From Nitrosomonadaceae bacterium (lineage in GTDB: Bacteria > Pseudomonadota > Gammaproteobacteria > Burkholderiales > Nitrosomonadaceae): a stretch of 52,562 nt of DNA. The position numbers were made by a program, and so were the translations under genes. The notes under the pieces were generated by a model, which made no database searches, was not told where the DNA came from, and saw only the letters and a program-made list of their open reading frames with translations. Positions 29,662 through 37,961 of this stretch are shown one piece after another. Location: assembly GCA_014237605.1 (NCBI GenBank), contig JAAZZR010000005.1:1-52562 (forward strand), in the 5' to 3' direction. Positions within the stretch are counted from its first letter, which is position 1; each line of letters starts with the position of its first letter.

Positions 29662-30906
29662 ATGGGCAAACGACTAACATCATTTGTAGCATGGGTAGAT
29701 AAACGCTTTCCTCTGACCGCTAATTGGAAGGCCCACCTCACCGAATACTACGCACCAAAAAACTTTAATTTCTGGTACTACTTTGGCTCTCTTGCTATGT
29801 TAGTTATGGTAAATCAGCTGCTTACTGGAATTTTTCTCACTATGAATTATAAGCCAGATGCGGGTATGGCATTTGCTTCTGTTGAATACATCATGCGTGA
29901 TGTGGATTTTGGATGGTTAATTCGTTACATGCACTCAACTGGCGCATCTATGTTTTTTGTGGTGGTTTATTTGCATATGTTCCGTGGGATGATGTACGGA
30001 TCGTATCGTAAGCCAAGAGAGCTATTGTGGCTTATTGGCTCAATGATATTTTTTGTTTTAATGATGATGGCATTTACTGGATATATTCTGCCATGGGGAC
30101 AGATGTCTTACTGGGGCGCTATGGTAATTGTGAGTATGATTGGAGCAATTCCGGTAGTCGGTGAGCCCTTAATGCATCTCATATTAGGCGACTTTACACT
30201 TTCTGATGCAGCACTTAATCGTTTCTTTGCTTATCATGTTGTGACGCTTCCTGTTTTATTGGTTACGCTGGTAGTGGTTCATGTGATAGCTCTTCATGAG
30301 GTTGGTTCAAATAACCCTGATGGCATTGAAATTAAAAAGAATCGTAACCCTGAGACAAATATACCGGTAGATGGGATACCATTTCATCCTTATTACACAG
30401 TAAAAGATATATTTGGGGTAGTAGTGTTCCTGATAGTATTTTGTGGGATTATGTTTTTTGCACCAGAAATGGGTGGCTATTTCCTAGAATATAATAACTT
30501 CATTCCGGCTAATACGTTGCAGACGCCTGATCATATTGCACCGGTATGGTATTTCACTCCCTATTATTCAATGTTACGAGCAGCTACTGTCAATTTCCTC
30601 TGGATAGATGCAAAGCTATGGGGAATAATACTTATGGGCGGTTCAGTTGCAATAATTTGTCTACTACCTTGGCTAGATCGAAGCCCGGTGAAATCAATTC
30701 GCTATAAAGGACCATACTCCAAAATTGCACTTACTCTTTTTGTAATTAGTGTTTTTGTCCTTGGCTGGTTGGGAACAAAGACACCTACACCTTTATACAC
30801 AACGCTTGCACAGATATTTACGGTTATCTATTTTTCCTTTTTCCTTTTGATGCCTTGGTATAGCAAAAAAGATAAATGCAAGAAAGAACCAAAGAGAGTG
30901 TCTTGA
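29662..30906 (+). CDS. petB: Ubiquinol-cytochrome c reductase cytochrome b
   Basis: Cytochrome b of the bc1 complex holds two b haems and both quinone sites. The 414-residue membrane protein has the haem-ligand His pairs in RYMHSTGASMFFVVVYLHMF and FFAYHVVTLP through VVHVIALHE. The quinol-site motif reads PVWY rather than PEWY, a variant I recall from other beta- and gammaproteobacteria. It begins right after petA and overlaps petC by one base. Confidence 0.96.
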   Translation: MGKRLTSFVAWVDKRFPLTANWKAHLTEYYAPKNFNFWYYFGSLAMLVMVNQLLTGIFLTMNYKPDAGMAFASVEYIMRDVDFGWLIRYMHSTGASMFFVVVYLHMFRGMMYGSYRKPRELLWLIGSMIFFVLMMMAFTGYILPWGQMSYWGAMVIVSMIGAIPVVGEPLMHLILGDFTLSDAALNRFFAYHVVTLPVLLVTLVVVHVIALHEVGSNNPDGIEIKKNRNPETNIPVDGIPFHPYYTVKDIFGVVVFLIVFCGIMFFAPEMGGYFLEYNNFIPANTLQTPDHIAPVWYFTPYYSMLRAATVNFLWIDAKLWGIILMGGSVAIICLLPWLDRSPVKSIRYKGPYSKIALTLFVISVFVLGWLGTKTPTPLYTTLAQIFTVIYFSFFLLMPWYSKKDKCKKEPKRVS

Positions 30907-31646
30907 TGAAAAGAATAAAAATATTATTATTTCTTTTTTGCTTATCTCCACTGCTAGTGCATGCAGGCGGAACGGAAGTAGTATTAGATCGTGCGCCAAT
31001 CAAAGTAACAGATATGGCTTCTTTACAACGCGGCGTGAAAACCTTTGTAAATTATTGCCTTACTTGTCATAGTGCTAATTTTATGCGCTATAACAGACTA
31101 AGAGATTTGGGATTAAGTAAAACACAAATTAAAGAAAACCTTATTTTTACGGGGCAAAAACCCGGTGATCTAATGACAGTCTCTATGAAAACGAAGGAGT
31201 CTCAGAAATGGTTAGGAGTAACTCCTCCGGATTTATCAGTAATTGCACGCTCACGTGGCGCAGACTGGTTGTATACCTATCTGCGACAGTTCTATCGAGA
31301 TGATTCGACTGCTACGGGCTGGAATAATCTGTTGTTTGATAAGGCTGCAATGCCTCATGTAATGTATGAGTTACAAGGGGAGCAGCGTCTCAGGATAGAG
31401 GAAGTTGACGATGGGCAAGGCGGGAAGCATGATGTTAAGAAATTAGAATTAAGTAAACCAGGTACGCTTACTAAATTAGAGTACGATATGTATGTTGCTG
31501 ATTTGGTAAATTTTATGGTTTATCTAGGAGAACCTGCTGCGGCCCAACGTGAACAAATAGGAATTATTGTTATGCTCTTCCTTTTTGGAATGTTAGGGCT
31601 TACTTATGCATTGAAGCATGATTTCTGGAGAGATGTTCATGGATAA
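30906..31646 (+). CDS. petC: Cytochrome c1
   Basis: The 246-residue protein has a signal peptide (about 20 residues), one covalent haem site (CLTCH), a methionine ligand in AAMPHVMYEL, and a C-terminal membrane anchor (IGIIVMLFLFGMLGLTYAL). It passes electrons from the Rieske protein to a soluble cytochrome c. The ATG at 30906 overlaps the petB stop (TGATG), the usual coupling. An in-frame earlier ATG at 30876 lies inside petB and is unlikely. Confidence 0.95.
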   Translation: MKRIKILLFLFCLSPLLVHAGGTEVVLDRAPIKVTDMASLQRGVKTFVNYCLTCHSANFMRYNRLRDLGLSKTQIKENLIFTGQKPGDLMTVSMKTKESQKWLGVTPPDLSVIARSRGADWLYTYLRQFYRDDSTATGWNNLLFDKAAMPHVMYELQGEQRLRIEEVDDGQGGKHDVKKLELSKPGTLTKLEYDMYVADLVNFMVYLGEPAAAQREQIGIIVMLFLFGMLGLTYALKHDFWRDVHG

Positions 31647-31682
31647 ATGTATTCAAGATAAATTTACCTGCGAGGGTAAGTT

Positions 31683-32282
31683 ATGATGACATTATATTCA
31701 GCAACTACGTGTCCTTTCAGCCATCGGTGTCGGATAGTATTGTTTGAAAAGGGTATGGATTTCCAGATTATTGATGTGGATATGGATAATAAGCCCGAAG
31801 ATCTTGCAGTAATGAGTCCCTATGGACGAGTACCAGTTCTAGTTGAGAGGGAGCTTATTTTATACGAATCTAACATTATCAATGAATACGTTGATGATCG
31901 TTTTCCTCATCCACAATTGATGCCAGCAGACCCGGTTATGCGCGCCCGTGCAAGATTATTTTTGTATCGCTTTGAACAAGAGCTTTTTTGCCATATCGAC
32001 GCGCTAGAGAATGGCACTCCAAAGGTAGCTGAAAAAGCACGGGCAGCAATACGTGATAATTTGACTGTAATTTCTCCAGTTTTTGCCAAACAGAAGTTTA
32101 TGTTGGGGGATGATTTTTCAATGCTTGATGTGGCAATTTCACCCCTTTTGTGGAGGCTTGAACATTATGGAATTAATTTGCCTAAGCAGGCTGCACCATT
32201 ATTGAAATTTGCTGAGCGTCTGTTTAGTAGACCTCCATTTATTGATGCGTTGACAGCTTCTGAGAAGGCAATGCGAAAATAA
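31683..32282 (+). CDS. sspA: Stringent starvation protein A (GST fold)
   Basis: SspA has a glutathione-transferase fold and binds RNA polymerase during stress in E. coli. The 199-residue protein shows the N-terminal thioredoxin-like part with TTCPFSHRCRIVLFEKGM, SPYGRVPVLVE and LYESNIINEYVDDRFPHP, and a helical C-terminal domain. A start at the second ATG is equally possible. It follows petC by 36 bases as in other betaproteobacteria, but sspB, often next, is absent and a tRNA-Thr gene takes its place. Confidence 0.9.
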   Translation: MMTLYSATTCPFSHRCRIVLFEKGMDFQIIDVDMDNKPEDLAVMSPYGRVPVLVERELILYESNIINEYVDDRFPHPQLMPADPVMRARARLFLYRFEQELFCHIDALENGTPKVAEKARAAIRDNLTVISPVFAKQKFMLGDDFSMLDVAISPLLWRLEHYGINLPKQAAPLLKFAERLFSRPPFIDALTASEKAMRK

Positions 32283-32307
32283 AGCTACTTTAAAGTAGTT
32301 GCCTTTT
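32283..32307 (+). terminator. Probable terminator after sspA
   Basis: A symmetrical stem (CTACTTT facing AAAGTAG, extended by two weaker pairs) begins one base after the sspA stop and is followed by GCCTTTT. It is a modest match to an intrinsic terminator. Confidence 0.45.
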
Positions 32308-32416
32308 AACAATAGAATGATCTACATTTGTAAAATTAGATAGATAGTCTTGAGTTTCCTTTTATTATAATTTTCGGTTTTGTCCTTATCTAAATAGTCA
32401 CTATAATTATGTTCAT

Positions 32417-32492
32417 GCCGGCATAGCTCAGTTGGTAGAGCAGCTGATTTGTAATCAGAAGGTCCCGAGTTCGATTCTTGGTGCCGGCACCA
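32417..32492 (+). tRNA. tRNA-Thr (anticodon TGT)
   Basis: A 76-base cloverleaf with acceptor GCCGGCA pairing to TGCCGGC, anticodon loop TTTGTAA giving TGT (reads ACA), T loop GTTCGATTC and encoded CCA. The first pair of the anticodon stem is a G-A mismatch. Confidence 0.97.
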
Positions 32493-32631
32493 TAAACGAT
32501 TATGGATAAAGGGTTTCAGAGGAATTGTCGTGCATTTGTCGTGATTTCTAGATTAAGTATTTTTAAATTTATATTTGCAGCCTATCTTTCTTTAGTATTA
32601 AATGATGAGCTGGAATAGGAGAAATTTTGAT

Positions 32632-34032
32632 ATGAGCGGAAGCATAATAAAATATTCAAGAAACACGGAAAACGCACCTAAGAGTTCTGTATCTACACAA
32701 TCGGTAGCTTTTTCTCATTACAATCATATTTCAGCTCAATTACCTGTAGATCCTAAAGCTGGTGAAATTGTAGCTGGTGATGTAAAAGAGCAAGCAAAGC
32801 AGTGCTTAGCAAATATTAAAGCAATTGTAGAAGGTATCGGCCATGTTATGGACGATGTTGTTAAAATTAATATATTCCTTAGGAATATTTCGGATATCTA
32901 TGCTGTAGACGCAGCTTATACGACCTTCTTTCAAAGCTATTTCCCTACCCGCACGGTAGTTGCAGTTGCAGATTTACCTATGAGTAATGCCTTAGTTCAA
33001 ATTGATGCAGTTGTTTCAAATGGTGAAGGTACGCCTTCATCTTCAACTTCATCTATACAAGAGGCCCGCAATCTTATTCCACCTTTTAGTATGCGCAACC
33101 ATCAGTCACAGAATTTTATGCATAATCAGACGAGAGTTCGGGTCGAGTCTAATCCCGTAGTTGCCGTTCCAAGAAGTGAACAACCTGGGAAGATTGTAAG
33201 AGACACGGAAAATGCACCAAAAAATTCTTTATCAACACAGAATGTAGCTTTTTCTCATTACAGTAACATTTCAGCTCAATTACCTATTGACCCTAAATCG
33301 GGTCAAGTGGTAGCGGGTGGTGTAAAAGAACAGGCTAGACAGTGTCTAAAAAATATAAAGGCAATATTAGAAAATATTGACGTTCCTTTTGATGATATTG
33401 TTAAGATAAATATTTTTCTTAGGAATCTTTCAGATATTCAGGCTGTGAACGAGGTTTACACAACTTTTTTCCCGGATGCCGGTATTGCTAGAACTAGTGC
33501 TTATGTTCCAGCACGAACAGTAGTTGTAGTTTCAGATTTACCTATGGATGCTTTAGTACAAATTGATGTAGTTGTGTCACACGGAGATGGCACTCCTCCC
33601 CAAGCTGTTGAAGATAGGCATGGACTCATCATAAGGGCAAATAATACAGAGAATGCACCAAAAAACTCTCTATATACGCAGACGGTAGCTTTTTCTCATT
33701 ACAATAATATTGCAGCTCAATTACCTATTGACCCTAAATCTGATCAAATAGTAGCAGGTGGTGTAATAGAGCAGGCTGGGCAATGCTTAAGAAATATTAA
33801 AGCAATTGTGGAAAGTGTCGATCATGTTATGGATGATGTAGTTAAAATAAATATCCAACTTAAAAATATTACAGATATTGATGCTGTAAATACAATTTAT
33901 ACAACATTCTTCAATGGAGATCTTCCAGCAAGAACTGTGGTTGGCGTTTCTGCTATCCCTATGGGTGCCCTGGTACAAATTGATGCGGTTGTTTCTAACG
34001 GTGAAGGCACGCCACCAAACTTTGTAAAATAG
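32632..34032 (+). CDS. Triple-domain RidA (YjgF/YER057c/UK114) protein
   Basis: RidA proteins hydrolyse reactive enamines such as 2-aminoacrylate and normally are about 130 residues, working as homotrimers. Here one 466-residue chain has three copies at about 11-135, 192-323 and 339-466, joined by a 56-residue and a 15-residue linker. Each keeps ENAPK, QLP(V/I)DPK, the QxxxCLxNIKAI helix and the active-site Arg in (T/A)RTVVxV before a Pro. The usual acidic residue near the end is Asp (QID). Start 32632 follows AGGAG by 10 bases; ATG 32602 and 32605 lack such a site. No neighbour explains its role. Confidence 0.9.
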   Translation: MSGSIIKYSRNTENAPKSSVSTQSVAFSHYNHISAQLPVDPKAGEIVAGDVKEQAKQCLANIKAIVEGIGHVMDDVVKINIFLRNISDIYAVDAAYTTFFQSYFPTRTVVAVADLPMSNALVQIDAVVSNGEGTPSSSTSSIQEARNLIPPFSMRNHQSQNFMHNQTRVRVESNPVVAVPRSEQPGKIVRDTENAPKNSLSTQNVAFSHYSNISAQLPIDPKSGQVVAGGVKEQARQCLKNIKAILENIDVPFDDIVKINIFLRNLSDIQAVNEVYTTFFPDAGIARTSAYVPARTVVVVSDLPMDALVQIDVVVSHGDGTPPQAVEDRHGLIIRANNTENAPKNSLYTQTVAFSHYNNIAAQLPIDPKSDQIVAGGVIEQAGQCLRNIKAIVESVDHVMDDVVKINIQLKNITDIDAVNTIYTTFFNGDLPARTVVGVSAIPMGALVQIDAVVSNGEGTPPNFVK

Positions 34033-34150
34033 TGACTTAGATTAACAAAATTTGATTGTGCCATGGACTCAATTCTCAGAAGAGCTAAGTTGTATCCGTA
34101 TAAAAATTGGCAATGGGTTATTTATCAGGACTATCACGTCACCCATATTT

Positions 34151-34190
34151 GTTATCACTCATAGTTCTCATCTTTTTTGAGAGTGGTAAC
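34151..34190. terminator. Hairpin between the RidA gene and cbbR
   Basis: Arms GTTATCACTC and GAGTGGTAAC (one G-T pair) enclose a smaller stem with a T-rich loop, in the 252-base gap between two convergent genes. Its place suggests a two-way terminator, although a T run lies only in the loop. Confidence 0.45.
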
Positions 34191-34284
34191 CACAATTTCA
34201 TTACTCTTCCAATCTATACCAATATATTTTCTTAGGACTTTGTTCCATTCTATTATTCATTGGTAGTTTTAAATAATAGAGTCT

Positions 34285-35286
34285 TTAGTCTTTTGATTCC
34301 GTATAGTTATGCATATGAGCTTTTCTAATTATTTCCATTTCTTCATTAAATTTGTTGGCTACTTTTTGTCCTTGCATTTTCGCAAACTCTAGAAATGCAA
34401 GTGTTACAGGAGATAGTTTTTTATTCTTTGGGTGGACCAGATACCAGTATCGATGAATAGGAAGTCCTTGGACATCTAATATTGCAATGGGCCCCGATGT
34501 GCCTTCCAGTGCTAGTGAATGCATAGATAGTATTGATACACCCAGTTCTGCTACAACCGCCTGCTTGAGTGCCTCATTACTGGCAAGTTCCATATGACCG
34601 GCTGGTGTTTCCAGTCCTTTACTTGCGAATAAACGGTTGATGGCGTCACGTGTACCTGAGCCTGGTTCACGATGAATAAATGGTTCCTCAAAGAAACGTT
34701 TGAGCGGAATATTAGGTACGCCTGCTAACGGATGGTTACAGCTTGCCATCGCGACTAACGGGTTGGGTATGAATGGGTAGGATATAACATCAAGTTCCGG
34801 CGGTGGCTCACCTAGGATGCATAGATCATCCTCATATCCTGTAAGGCGCTCAAGAATGTGTTCCCGATTTTCAACGCTTAGGGAAAAATCAACATCTGGA
34901 TGCAATCGACCAAACTGACCAAGTAGATCCGGTACAAGGTATTGAGACGAAGTGATGATAGCTAGCCGCAAGTGCCCACATTTGACTCCTTTGATATCCG
35001 ATATTTTTGCTTCAAGGTTAGTGATGTTGTCAAATATCTCCTGACATATTGTATATACCTCGTTACCTGCTTCGGTTAGGTGAATGCGTATTCCTCTCTG
35101 CTCGAATAGTGGCAAACCGACGGTGTCGGCAAGTTTCTTGAGTTGCATTGATACGGTGGGTTGGGCTAGGAATAACTCTTCTGCCGCGCGCGTAAAGCTA
35201 CTGTTGCGCGCCACGGATTCAAAGACTTGGAGCTGCCGCAAAGTAATGTGCCGTGCAAGATCGCTTACTAAATTTGGAGATTTCAA
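34285..35286 (-). CDS. cbbR: LysR-type regulator CbbR
   Basis: CbbR controls Calvin-cycle operons in response to metabolites such as RuBP, PEP or NADPH. The 333-residue protein has the LysR helix-turn-helix at about residues 14-70 (HITLRQLQVFESVARNSSF, AAEELFLAQPTVSMQLKKL) and a full effector domain. It is divergent to cbbL, the normal arrangement for CbbR and its target. The C-terminus extends to NYTESKD. The family is clear and the operon context makes CbbR the best assignment. Confidence 0.9.
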   Translation of the reverse strand: MKSPNLVSDLARHITLRQLQVFESVARNSSFTRAAEELFLAQPTVSMQLKKLADTVGLPLFEQRGIRIHLTEAGNEVYTICQEIFDNITNLEAKISDIKGVKCGHLRLAIITSSQYLVPDLLGQFGRLHPDVDFSLSVENREHILERLTGYEDDLCILGEPPPELDVISYPFIPNPLVAMASCNHPLAGVPNIPLKRFFEEPFIHREPGSGTRDAINRLFASKGLETPAGHMELASNEALKQAVVAELGVSILSMHSLALEGTSGPIAILDVQGLPIHRYWYLVHPKNKKLSPVTLAFLEFAKMQGQKVANKFNEEMEIIRKAHMHNYTESKD

Positions 35287-36078
35287 ACGTCAAATTCCCA
35301 GTATTTATAACGACAAGACCTACTAAATAAATATCGGTTGCAGAGAAACCTGAATAAAGAATTTCTAATCATTACCAAGCATAGCGTATGTAGTCTAGAT
35401 ATAATGAACATGATAAATTTTGACAAAATCTTATTTCAAACCATATCTTCAAGATGTTGCAACATCTGATGAGAGATCAAAACATATCATAGTCATTTAT
35501 TTAAATCTATATGTATTACTTTCTAATAGAGAAAGTACGGGTTAAGAATAGAATGTCTCTTAAAAAAAGATAATTTTATGTTTAGTGTAAGGTCTGTGCA
35601 GAAGAGGATATGCAGCCCCGACTTCTTAATAAATTAACTTTTCTAGCAATTTTGCTATCTTAATTAAGGTTGTAAAGTAGACCACTTTACAAATTATAAA
35701 TTTATAATAAGCTTTATTTGGTAATTACTGTAAGAATTGGTTTTGGTATTTACTAGTATATGTATCAGACTAGTATGTATGTCCCTGTTATTTCAGTAGG
35801 TAAGCTAATTTTCGAGAGCTCCCTTTAATCCTATAGTCTTATATCTATAGGGTTCATCGAAAATATCTATTTTTCATTATTCTCATTTTCTTTTATATTC
35901 CGTCAGAACAAGATCTAGTTTTTCTGTGCTCTTGATCGCTTTCTAATAATTATAGACAGAGATCTGGCACTGGATAATTAAGCATGAAGAGAAAATAGGC
36001 GGTTTATTTAGTTTGAAGTGACTGTATTTACGGTCAGAGTTATTACTAAAGTAGATACTAATTGTAGGAGAGGATCAC
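35287..36078. promoter_or_regulatory. Long cbbR-cbbL control region with several palindromes
   Basis: Nearly 800 bases of AT-rich DNA without a credible gene. Four symmetrical elements stand out: a perfect 16-base palindrome at 35452-35467; an inverted repeat at 35670-35692 (arms TTGTAAAGT and ACTTTACAA, 5 bases apart); arms CCTATAG and CTATAGG at 35830-35851; and a weaker TGACTG/CGGTCA pair at 36019-36036 close to cbbL. A direct repeat beginning ACTAGTAT occurs at 35752 and 35769. CbbR sites are expected near cbbL; which elements they are cannot be settled by eye. Confidence 0.55.
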
Positions 36079-37491
36079 ATGGCAGGAAAAACATACAAAG
36101 CTGGCGTTAAAGATTATCGTGATAGTTACTGGACGCCAGACTATATTCCACTCGACACAGACTTACTGGCTTGTTTTAAGATTGTAACTCAGGATGGAGT
36201 TCCGCATGAAGAGGCTGCTGCTGCAGTTGCTGCGGAATCTTCTACAGGCACTTGGACCACTGTGTGGACTGATTTGCTTACTGACATGGAATACTATAAG
36301 GGTCGTGCCTACCGGATTGAACCGGTTCCTGGGGATAGCACCGCGTTCTACGCGTTTGTTGCTTACCCAATTGAACTATTTGAAGAAGGCTCGGTTGTTA
36401 ACGTGTTGACCTCATTGGTTGGTAATGTATTTGGTTTTAAGGCTATACGTAGTTTACGACTAGAAGACCTCCGCTTCCCGATCGCCTATGTTATGACCTG
36501 TGGTGGTCCGCCAAATGGCATACAGGTGGAACGTGATCGTCTGAATAAATATGGCCGTGCTTTTCTGGGTTGTACCATCAAACCAAAACTTGGCTTGTCG
36601 GCAAAGAACTATGGTATGGCGGTCTATGAATGTCTGCGTGGTGGTCTTGATTTCACTAAAGATGATGAGAATGTTAATAGTCAGCCTTTCATGCGCTGGC
36701 GTCATCGTTTTGAATTTGTAATGGAAGCGGTTTTAAAATCTCAATCTGAAACCGGCGAACGTAAAGGGCACTATCTGAATGTAACTGCAGCAACGCCAGA
36801 AGAGATGTATAAGAGAGCTGAGTTTGCAAAAGAATTGGGCGCGCCAATTATAATGCATGATTATTTAACTGGTGGGCTCTGTGCTAATACGGGTTTAGCA
36901 AACTGGTGCCGTGATAATGGAATACTATTACACATTCACCGTGCCATGCATGCTGTACTTGACCGTAATCCTTATCATGGGATCCACTTCCGAGTATTAA
37001 CCAAGGTCCTAAGGTTGTCAGGCGGTGATCATATGCACTCTGGTACCGTAGTCGGTAAGTTGGAAGGTGACAGAAATGCAACCCTTGGTTGGATTGATTT
37101 GATGCGTGAATCATTTGTTCCAGAAAATCGTGAACGTGGCATTTTCTTTGATCAGGACTGGGGTTCTATGCCTGGTGTAATGCCGGTTGCCTCAGGTGGT
37201 ATTCATGTTTGGCATATACCTGCTCTGGTCAATATATTTGGTGATGATTCCTGTTTACAGTTCGGAGGAGGCACACTTGGTCATCCTTGGGGTAATGCTG
37301 CGGGTGCCACGGCAAATCGTGTAGCTCTAGAAGCATGTACTGATGCACGGAATCAGGGCCGTCCGGTAGAACGTGAAGGAAAGGAAGTGCTAACTGAAGC
37401 TGCACAGCACTCGCCTGAACTAAAAGTTGCTATGGAGACATGGAAAGAAATTAAATTTGAATTCGATACTGTAGACAAGATTGATATATAA
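36079..37491 (+). CDS. cbbL: RuBisCO large subunit, form IA
   Basis: This subunit carries the active site of ribulose-1,5-bisphosphate carboxylase/oxygenase. The 470-residue protein has [14 protein letters not shown] with the catalytic lysine (K168) and [13 protein letters not shown] with the lysine that is carbamylated (K194). Later loops are intact: [28 protein letters not shown] with the loop 6 lysine, and a normal C-terminus. The cso gene context marks it as the carboxysomal form IA type. A GGAG sits 8 bases upstream. It heads the carboxysome operon and is 42 bases before cbbS. Confidence 0.98.
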   Translation: MAGKTYKAGVKDYRDSYWTPDYIPLDTDLLACFKIVTQDGVPHEEAAAAVAAESSTGTWTTVWTDLLTDMEYYKGRAYRIEPVPGDSTAFYAFVAYPIELFEEGSVVNVLTSLVGNVFGFKAIRSLRLEDLRFPIAYVMTCGGPPNGIQVERDRLNKYGRAFLGCTIKPKLGLSAKNYGMAVYECLRGGLDFTKDDENVNSQPFMRWRHRFEFVMEAVLKSQSETGERKGHYLNVTAATPEEMYKRAEFAKELGAPIIMHDYLTGGLCANTGLANWCRDNGILLHIHRAMHAVLDRNPYHGIHFRVLTKVLRLSGGDHMHSGTVVGKLEGDRNATLGWIDLMRESFVPENRERGIFFDQDWGSMPGVMPVASGGIHVWHIPALVNIFGDDSCLQFGGGTLGHPWGNAAGATANRVALEACTDARNQGRPVEREGKEVLTEAAQHSPELKVAMETWKEIKFEFDTVDKIDI

Positions 37492-37533
37492 ACATTATTA
37501 CGCCATTTAAAATTGAAATTATGAGGTATAGCT

Positions 37534-37872
37534 ATGGATGAAGTCAGACCGTATAAAGCAACTGAGCTCAGAGGAGAGACATTCTCATATCTTCCGCCGT
37601 TCACACCTGAAAAAATTCGCAAGCATATTGCTTATATGATTGATCAAGGTTGGAACCCAGCGATTGAACATACGGAACCAGAAAAATTATTTTCTAATTT
37701 TTGGTATCTCTGGAAGTTACCATTCTTTGGTGAGAAATCAGTTGAAAAAGTAATGGCAGAGATAGACGCATGCCATCGAGCCAACTCGGGACACATTGTA
37801 CGTTTGACCGCATTTGATAATTATACCCAATGTCGTGGGACAGCATTTATTGTCCATCGTCCTGGGCGTTAA
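37534..37872 (+). CDS. cbbS: RuBisCO small subunit, form IA
   Basis: Small subunits cap the octamer of large subunits. The 112-residue protein is of carboxysomal form IA type: GETFSYLPPFTPEKIRKHI, GWNPAIEHTEPEKLFSNFWYLWKLP (longer than quoted in one piece) and AFDNYTQCRGTAFIVHRP. The last part corresponds to the conserved core. It lies between cbbL and csoS2 as in other alpha-carboxysome operons. Confidence 0.97.
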   Translation: MDEVRPYKATELRGETFSYLPPFTPEKIRKHIAYMIDQGWNPAIEHTEPEKLFSNFWYLWKLPFFGEKSVEKVMAEIDACHRANSGHIVRLTAFDNYTQCRGTAFIVHRPGR

Positions 37873-37961
37873 TTATTAATAATATTGAATGTTACTAAAA
37901 TAATTTTTGATTTTTTTCTGGTAAAAATATTAGAGAATACTGAGATTAAATTTAACCAAAA

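Noticed and set aside
30520..30560. PVWY in place of PEWY in cytochrome b as a defect
   Set aside because: As I recall this variant is common in beta- and gammaproteobacterial bc1 complexes, so it is not unusual here.
32632..34032. Triple RidA as an assembly duplication
   Set aside because: The three copies differ in many positions and in linkers, so they are old, real repeats.
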